Source: Coenobita brevimanus
Taxonomy: Eukaryota; Arthropoda; Malacostraca; Decapoda; Coenobitidae
Reading direction: 5' to 3'
DNA length: 64,000 nucleotides
Assembly (NCBI GenBank): GCA_032717465.1
Contig: CM064684.1
Location: forward strand, 2,311,001 to 2,375,000
Shown one piece after another: positions 57,581 through 64,000 of this stretch (position 1 is the first letter of the stretch; the number at the start of each line of letters is the position of its first letter). The translations under genes and the position numbers were made by a program. The notes beneath the pieces were generated by a model. It had not been told where the DNA came from and searched no databases. It saw only the letters and a program-made list of their open reading frames with translations.

Positions 57581-58284
57581 GCAATAATAATAATAATAAA
57601 TAGCTAATAAAATAAAGGGTGGACTGTAAAGAATTAACACAGAAAAGTCAGTCTGCTAAGTTGGATCATGTGGGTGAGTGGCAGAATTAAGAACAGTGTG
57701 TGCTACATGAGATCTGGCGTAACAAATACTGAGAAGTGATGTGAACTGGTACGGTAGGTTAAGGTGTTAGGATATGAGGTCTTGCACATTAAAAGGTCAC
57801 TTGTGCAACCAATCCCAAGCCACTTTTTTTTTCTTTTTTCCCTCTCCCTTACCTCAATTGCTATTTCAGGACTTCCTCTACCACAATGTACATGCTTTCA
57901 CCTTTATTTGGAAGCATAAATTATTCTTCTTGACCAACAAGCATGAAAATTATGGTTGAATGATTGGAATGTTTCTGTCAAGTGGCGTGGGTGAATCTTT
58001 GAATGCACAGGGCATAAGTTGTGGGATGGGAGGAGGGTTACTGTACCTGTTTTTACTGTAACTTGGCCAAAAACAGCCCCCTAACTGCCTGACTGCTGAG
58101 ATGCTATGTAATGGTCTTATTCTACCAATAAGCAATGTGAAATGCACTGCAGGGAATGAATATTATTTTGACCAAGCTGTGGTAAAAAAAACTAAGGTTA
58201 AGGGCCAAATATGTGATTGTGGATGGATTAGAACCCAGCAGCAGCATGAGGAGGATAAGTCCTGTATACAGCCTCCCACACAAG

Positions 58285-58622
58285 TACTGGCCCCTTGTGG
58301 TACGATGGTTGTGCAAATGAGCTAATTCTGCACACACATGTGAATCTACAAATCTAGTGCCTCTAAACATATACCAGTACTGTAAGTGAATTTTTTGCGA
58401 TTTCAAGTTCTAATACTGGCCTAAGATAATATTTTCATTTATAATCACAGTGAAATGGCGGGGGACAGGGCGATACGGAGGCAATTGGTTTGTGGTCACC
58501 CCTTACGGGATTAAGGCGTCTGGCAATAGATAGATAATCACAGTATGCCCCATATATCACAATACTTCGTATGTTTCAAAATATGAGGTGTAAGTGGGCC
58601 GATACTTTTTTTGGAAGGGTGT
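58285..58622. repeat. Dispersed repeat D, copy 2
   Basis: Same order of blocks as copy 1 without the 55-bp duplication. It is split by a small retrotransposon insertion at 58452-58533. The right end GATACTTTTTTTGGAAGGGT resembles the TIR of the neighbouring MITE, suggesting repeat D is itself a Tc1/mariner-type derivative. Confidence 0.75.
58452..58533 (+). repeat. 82-bp 3' end of (TAGA)n retrotransposon with target-site duplication
   Basis: The perfect 11-bp duplication ATAATCACAGT lies at 58441-58451 and 58534-58544. The insert is the terminal TGGTCACCCCTTACGGGATT and GGCGTCTGGCAATAGATAG of the family. Confidence 0.92.
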
Positions 58623-58623
58623 A

Positions 58624-58898
58624 CACTCGCTCCAGAAAGTATCGGTGCAGAATATGTGTTAAATATTATGACACACGGAACAAAGGAAACTGGTAATTGC
58701 GGTTCTGTCCTCCCCCATGCAGGCATCCCAGACGATAGATGACTTCCGTATCAGATACCTCGTGTCCTTCATAATGTTTAGGGAATGGCCGTAAATGTTA
58801 TAATATACACAGGTATTAACGGACCGTCACTGCCACATGGTCGAATCGTTCCGGATGGCATCGGACCCACAGTGCACCGATACTTTCTGGAGCGAGTG
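58624..58898. mobile_element. TA-flanked MITE (Tc1/mariner-type)
   Basis: A 275-bp unit with near-perfect 26-bp terminal inverted repeats beginning CACTCGCTCCAGAAAGTATC at both ends. TA lies at 58622-58623 and 58899-58900. No coding capacity. Confidence 0.87.
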
Positions 58899-58904
58899 TA
58901 CATC

Positions 58905-60280
58905 AATGGGGTTAAATACTGAGATGGTACACTACTCAAGTTTGCAGCTCAGTTTCCATCAGACACCAAGATCTAGTTACATATGCTAGTAAAGGCTGTC
59001 TATAAACCTCACAGTACCCATGAAAAATGAGGAAAATTATTATAAAGGGTAAATATTGGAACTGGGACAAGTAAGGAAAATTATCATGATAGTCTGGCAT
59101 TTAAAAGACAAAGTTAATGGGCAGTACAAGTGTATGCAAAAGACGAGATTATGCCAATATTCAGGTAAAGCAAAAATTAATGTCAGATACTGACCACATC
59201 CACCATCATCAAACAGGGTAACTCAGAAAGGTAATATTTGTGAGATGTAACAATGTATAAAATAAAAGTAAGCCAATGTTAATCCTTCACAGCCATTTTC
59301 AATATTAGTGCAAGACAAAGTACAGCACACATCCATAATTATCATAAACCCGGTTAACTAGAAAAGGACAGATTTGTCAGCTTCACCAAAATAACGAGCC
59401 TGAGTAACTTCACAACAATTTAACTTTCAGCAACTTTTTCAACATTAATGTGAACGAATATAAATTAAAAAGTACTGTGGCCTGTACATCCATAATCGAC
59501 ATTTGTTACTTCAAAAACGTGAACTTAAAATATATTGTATAGTCTGGGTAACAGTATAAAATATGAACTTTCAAAGCAACTTAAATAAAAACTAATATAA
59601 TTTAGGAAACACTGTACTGTACACATCTATAACATCCTTTACCTTACTTTGAAAACATGAACTTCATCAGGTTTAACACTATATAATGTAAAAGGATACA
59701 AATATTAACCATTCATTGAAACCTCTTATTTCATTACTGCTAACCTCCTGGCAATTCTATTCAGCCAAGTCAAGGCCACTTCACACAATTCAAGTGACGT
59801 CCTTGTTAGTTTTTTCTTTTCTCACACTGATGGTGTTATAAATGAACTTAAAAGATGATTAATAACGGGTTCAAGATAAAGAAATAACCTAATTAACAGA
59901 GAAATCACAATGAATGAATAATGAGAAAATAAAACAATAACATGAATTACTGATGAATATAAACTAGGCTCTTTTCATTCGCAACTTGGCCTGAAACTTC
60001 CCTAACTCCAACTTGAAGGCTGAGTTAGAAAAAGACAAACACTAGAATACGGTGCCTATCAATGAAGTCTACAGAAAGAATGTAAAACCATAATACCGTA
60101 CTAATTCAGCCAGTAACTAACGCAAAGACGAACAGCCACCCCTTACGGAATTGTGGCATCTGGCTATACACAAACAGACATAAGTTATATGAAAAAAGCT
60201 GCAAAAGGATGAAAAACTGGGGCAATTGAAGGTAAAAGCAACTTAAGAACAGCAAACCCTCAAGTAAGAATATGTACCCT
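58905..60280. other. Non-coding stretch
   Basis: AT-rich. Near 59985-60070 GGCCTGAAACTTCC, AAGGCTGAGTTA and ACACTAGAATACGGTGC echo the satellite-like unit of 3.65-4.87 kb. A stray CACCCCTTACGGAATTG at about 60140 resembles the retrotransposon tail. Confidence 0.5.
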
Positions 60281-60292
60281 ATACTTAAAATA

Positions 60293-61149
60293 AGTTGGAG
60301 TGGCCCTGGTGAGAGAGGATAGTGTTTGGAAACTCCCTGTACTGTTGTTTGCAGATGATACTATGTTGTTGAGTGAAGACGAAGGGGAGCTGCAAGGCTT
60401 GGTGGATGAGTTTGGGAGAGTGTGTAAGAAACAGAATCTAAAGGTGAATGTAGGGAAGAGTAAAGTGATGGTCTTTGAGAGAGGTGAAGTTAGTGAATGT
60501 GCAGCAAGGTTGGATGGTGAGGAATTGGAAAATGTGAGTACGTTTAAGTACTTGGGTAGTGTGATGAGTAAGGATGGAGGTTTGGAGGGTGAAGTGCTTG
60601 AAAGGGCACAGCAGGGAAGAAAGGTTGCTGGTTCTTTGAAAGCAGTGATAAGAAACAGGGAAATGAGCATGGAAGTGAAAAAGTTACTACATGACAGTAT
60701 TGTGATACCAACTCTAACGTATGGAAGTGAAGCTTGGACATTGTTGGAAGGACACAAGACAAGAGTGAGAGCAGTGGAAATGAGTTATTTAAGAGGAGCC
60801 TGTGGAGTCACGTGGAGAGAGAGGCTGACGAATGAGGATATAAAGGAGCATTGTGGTGTGGATGTGATAGGAAGCGTTATGAGGAACACAGTGAGGTGGT
60901 TTGGCCATGTGGAGAGGATGGAGGGTGAAAGACTGACGAAGAGAGTGTATGTGAGTGAGGTGGAGGGGGGAAGGGGAAGGGGGAGGCCGAGGATGAGATG
61001 GAGGGATGGGGTGGAGAGGTATATGAGAGAGGGGGGTGTGAGTTGGGAGCAGGGCAGTGAAATGGCGGGAACAGGGCGACTTGGAGTCGATTTGTTTGTG
61101 GCCACCCCAAACGGGATTGAGGCGTCTGGCAATAGATAGATAGATAGAG
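60293..61149 (+). pseudogene. (TAGA)n-family retrotransposon, 5'-truncated, with target-site duplication
   Basis: A 10-bp duplication, ACTTAAAATA, lies at 60283-60292 and 61150-61159. One uninterrupted frame reads SVWKLPVLLFADDTMLLSED (catalytic FADD), KYLGSVMSKDGGLEGEVL, YGSEAWTLLEGHKTRVRAV, VRWFGHVERMEGERLTKRV and GRGRGRPRMRWRDGVERYM. A 1-nt loss near the end changes the last residues relative to other copies. The fingers and palm N-terminal parts are missing, so it is dead on arrival but recent. It ends in (TAGA)n. Confidence 0.93.
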
Positions 61150-61299
61150 ACTTAAAATATTCAGGAGCCAGCAATAATAAATAACAATACTACTAATATC
61201 AAAATGTCCCCAGCTCAAATGGTAGATAGTGAACAGGTTTGAGATGTATGAAAGTCTTTAAGTGTCAGAAAGTCTTAATTCATGTCCTTCACTGTAAGT

Positions 61300-61365
61300 T
61301 TTATTTATCTATCTATAACCAGGCACATAAATCCCATATAGGGTGACCACAAACAAACAGCCTTC
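61300..61365 (-). repeat. Tiny 3' fragment of (TAGA)n retrotransposon
   Basis: TATCTATCTATAACCAGGCA and CATATAGGGTGACCACAAAC match the family's tail. Confidence 0.65.
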
Positions 61366-61369
61366 TTCT

Positions 61370-62420
61370 AATCTGCATAATTTATCACTAGGAAAAAATA
61401 AATCCACGTGACATTCATGGCCTAAGCGGATTAAGAATGCATAAATTAACTCCCGATTATTATGCAAAGTCATATTACAAATCTACCAACTCATACCAAA
61501 TTCAAGGTGAAGATAATGTGAACAGATAACACTAAACAAAATGCAGTACAAATAAAATAAGGGAACAAAGGGAAATTCGATTATGCAATGTCACGTCATG
61601 TACTGTGTGAAAATCTGACAGTTACGAAATTCACGAGAATATGAAGAATGTAGTACTGTGCTACGTAAAAAAAAAAAAGCATGTAGTAAATAACAAATTC
61701 ATGGAAAAAAAATATATCTACAGGGGTACCTGAAATTAGGGCACGAAAAGCAAAAATTAAAACGAACATTAGACTGCTTCATAAAATTCAATGGTATGGA
61801 AAAAAAGTCACAACAGAAAACACCTAAACAATTATAAACAAGAGGCAAAAATAAATACATACTCCAGTTAGTAAACAACCCTAAATAGTCACAGTATTAC
61901 CAGAAAATTGTGTATAGTAGTAGCATGAGGCCAAAGTAAAGCATGATTAATACAAAATGGAAACACGAAGCAAAAATATACACAAAAATACATATCAGCA
62001 CAACCACGTAAATAATCCAAATTTTGCATTAAATATATCGGTATCATCTGAAAAATTTTGTAGTGGCACGAGACCAAGATGACTATTGAAAAATGATGCA
62101 AGAAAAAGTACCCAAAAAACTTGATATAAAAAAAATACATACATAAATTTATCACCCAAAATAATAATAATAATAATAATAATAGTAAGGATGTAGGTAA
62201 AGGTGACTAACACAACACTACCATATAAGAAGCCTAACAACTTCCAAAAATAAGATAAAAATCAGTCATGCCATCATCTAAGTCTAACTACCACAATCAC
62301 TGGGTTTAAACTGCTACCACACTGCATGTAAAACTGGCAGGACAATATGTAAAGCCATGTTGTGGTAGGAGTGGTGGTGGATGGATGCTGTGGTGGACAA
62401 AAGATGGGAGGGGGTTGAAA
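61370..62420. other. Non-coding stretch, AT-rich
   Basis: Contains an (AAT)n tract at 62160-62183. No exon recognised. Confidence 0.45.
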
Positions 62421-62870
62421 GTGGATGATGCAACTTATATAATACTTTTCAAACACTGACCACTGCCTAAACTACGCCTCAAATGGCCAAACTATGTGAT
62501 ATAAATGCGTGTCAGTGATGGCAGATGAGGAGAAGTGGGGAAATGGTGGTTAGGACGTAAGGTGGTGGTAAAGTGGATGATGTAACTTATATAACATCCA
62601 CCACAGCGTAAATTACACCCAAGATGGCCTAATGGTGTGATAGAATTACGTGTCAGTAAAGGTAGATGACGAGGACGGGGGAAATGGTGGCTGGTGGTGG
62701 TATCGAGGACGGGGGTGGCAATATGGATGATGCAACTTATATAATACCTACATAATATTCACCAGCCCCGAAATTACGCCTCAAATGGCCTGGTGGTGTG
62801 ATATTATTGCGTGTCAGTGGTGGTAGATGACTGGGACTGGGGTAATGGTGGAGTGCAGGTTCAACAGCTG
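62421..62870. repeat. ~150-bp tandem repeat, three copies
   Basis: Units start GTGGATGATG(C/T)AACTTATA at 62421, 62573 and 62722 (spacing 152 and 149). Each contains ATGGCC..., GCGTGTCAGT and a GGTGG-rich end. It borders the GC-rich putative promoter. Confidence 0.88.
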
Positions 62871-63099
62871 TTCCCCCTGCATTGTGGTGGTCTGCTACGC
62901 CAACCACCACCCACTGTTCCACCTCACAAAGCCCTCCACCGCGGTTCCACATGCTCAGAGGGAAAAAAGGGGAGCCTGAGGACCGTGGGAGGCGAGGCAG
63001 TGAAGGCGACTCTAGCCAGGCAGAACAACCATGACCACAAAACATGCCAGCCACTTGATCACCCTTCCCACCCTCACCTACACGCCTCACCCTCCCTAT

Positions 63100-63520
63100 T
63101 TCGCCAGCTAAGGGTTAAATACGCCGCTTTGCTGCGGCAGGGCGGTGGTGGCGAGGTGGCAGGGCGGTGACGAGGCCTTGTGTAAGACCACCAAGCCCGC
63201 CTCGGAGCCACAACAAGGTACACCAGCCGCCCTATCTCCCGCTCCACCGACCCTTGCCCCAGTTTTCACCACCCTACCCGCCCCTCCCGCACCTGTACTG
63301 GCGCCCTCTGCCCTCCTACAGGTGCACCAACACCCTGCACAGTCCCTGGCACCCGCACACGCCCCTGCGACTGTAACAACAGCGGAAAAACTTACTGAGA
63401 TTAAGGACTTTTGCCTAAGGGAGACGACCTAGATAATCCAAGATGGCTGCCGCACCGGCCGCATGGCAGAGCCGCGGTGCACCCTGGGAGCCCCGTGCTG
63501 CCCTCTGTGCACCGCGCCGC
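63100..63520. promoter_or_regulatory. GC-rich putative promoter region with YY1-like site
   Basis: GC content rises sharply here relative to the AT-rich surroundings. A YY1-type site (CCAAGATGGCTGCC on the plus strand) lies at 63437-63450. Plus-strand frames open across it, but their proteins look like composition artefacts. The region may drive LARP4 leftward and possibly a divergent transcript rightward out of the window. Confidence 0.4.
63396..63470 (-). other. Candidate 5' non-coding exon of LARP4
   Basis: On the minus strand a consensus donor (TCTCA then GTAAGT) follows 63396 in a GC-rich stretch that has the look of a promoter. If this is exon 1, intron 1 is about 19.5 kb, and splicing to the acceptor at 43894 puts the first in-frame ATG at 43882. 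The upstream limit given is nominal, because no start site can be read from sequence. The only evidence is the donor, composition and orientation. Confidence 0.25.
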
Positions 63521-63579
63521 ACACCACACCACACCACACCACACCATGCCGCTACCACCACACCACACCACTCCACGAT

Positions 63580-63985
63580 AACACACACTTGCGCTACGGG
63601 AATTTTCATATTTTTATATGCAATATATTTCCCAGACGTACAACAATTCAGCCACATTTCTAAAACCATTCTTCTTCCCGCCATCTGCATCTCCACTCCA
63701 CCACTATACACCACCACACGACCACGCACGAGGATAACTTACACTTGTGCTTGGGGAAATTTCTGTTTTTCCATTCAATATATTTTCCAGTAACAAAACA
63801 ATTCTCCGAAGTTCAAAAATCATTCTTTCCCGCCATTTTCAAACCCTCTTCAGTAATCCCTACCACACACTTCTGCTAGATAGGGGAACATTTTTTCCCT
63901 CTCCACACAATATTATTCCACCAGGTCCTTCAAAGATTCTACGACAATCCTTTTATCGCGCCAATTTCAATCCTATATATTAGTC
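63580..63985. repeat. Degenerate tandem repeat with recurring TTCCCGCC-like motifs
   Basis: Three diverged units contain CACTTGYGCT...GGAAATTT...CAATATATTTYCCAG followed by CATTCTT(T/C)CCCGCCAT. Starts are near 63582, 63741 and 63865. The CCCGCCAT core resembles E2F/YY1 sites. Confidence 0.6.
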
Positions 63986-64000
63986 CTATTAGGCCATTGA

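Noticed and set aside
63145..63432. Plus-strand 95-residue Pro/Ala-rich frame as a gene
   Set aside because: Composition-driven in a GC-rich promoter-like region, with no domain; it overlaps the proposed minus-strand exon 1.
63443..63793. Plus-strand frame starting MAAAPAAW at the YY1-like site as exon 1 of a divergent gene
   Set aside because: The start context is attractive, but downstream residues come from CCA/ACC simple repeats and then AT-rich repeat DNA. No donor is evident. Kept only as a possible divergent transcript.

Overview
This is eukaryotic genomic DNA, most likely from an arthropod and probably a decapod crustacean. It has one intron-rich gene, no operons, many microsatellites, and introns filled with non-LTR retrotransposons, SINEs and DNA transposons. 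The taxon is an inference from repeat types and gene structure; no diagnostic sequence settles it.

One protein-coding gene dominates the window. It is a LARP4/LARP4B-type La-related protein on the minus strand, built from 12 coding exons between 43882 (proposed ATG) and 14926 (stop). I joined the exons by hand using AG/GT splice sites and reading phase. All junctions are phase-consistent and give 1262 codons plus stop. The layout is a low-complexity N-terminus, a La motif (residues ~209-290), an RRM-like domain (~293-368), long Pro/Gly/His/Ser/Thr-rich linkers, the family motif FDLQASAFPPLPG (838-850), an Arg/Asp-rich segment, a short charged helix and a C-terminus ending RPKSPK. The protein is expected to bind poly(A) and stabilise mRNA. 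A GC-rich stretch at 63.1-63.5 kb may hold its promoter and a non-coding first exon.

Layout: 1-14 kb is 3' flanking DNA with repeats and no convincing gene. 14-44 kb is LARP4 exons separated by repeat-laden introns. 44-63 kb is the probable first intron or upstream DNA and is almost entirely mobile-element debris. 63.1-64 kb is GC-rich and then degenerate tandem repeats.

The mobile elements fall into families that can be cross-compared within the window. There are four non-LTR lineages: one ending in (TAGA)n, one ending in (GAT)n, one with a PHD-like zinc finger inside its reverse transcriptase ORF, and a CR1/jockey-like one with poly(A). DNA transposons are a pogo/jerky-like element, a mariner, a piggyBac remnant with TTAA-flanked derivatives, and a TA-flanked MITE. 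There are several SINEs. The most notable SINE has a head derived from 5S rRNA and a 3' end shared with the (TAGA)n retrotransposon; a second copy of its body carries a different head, taken from another SINE family.
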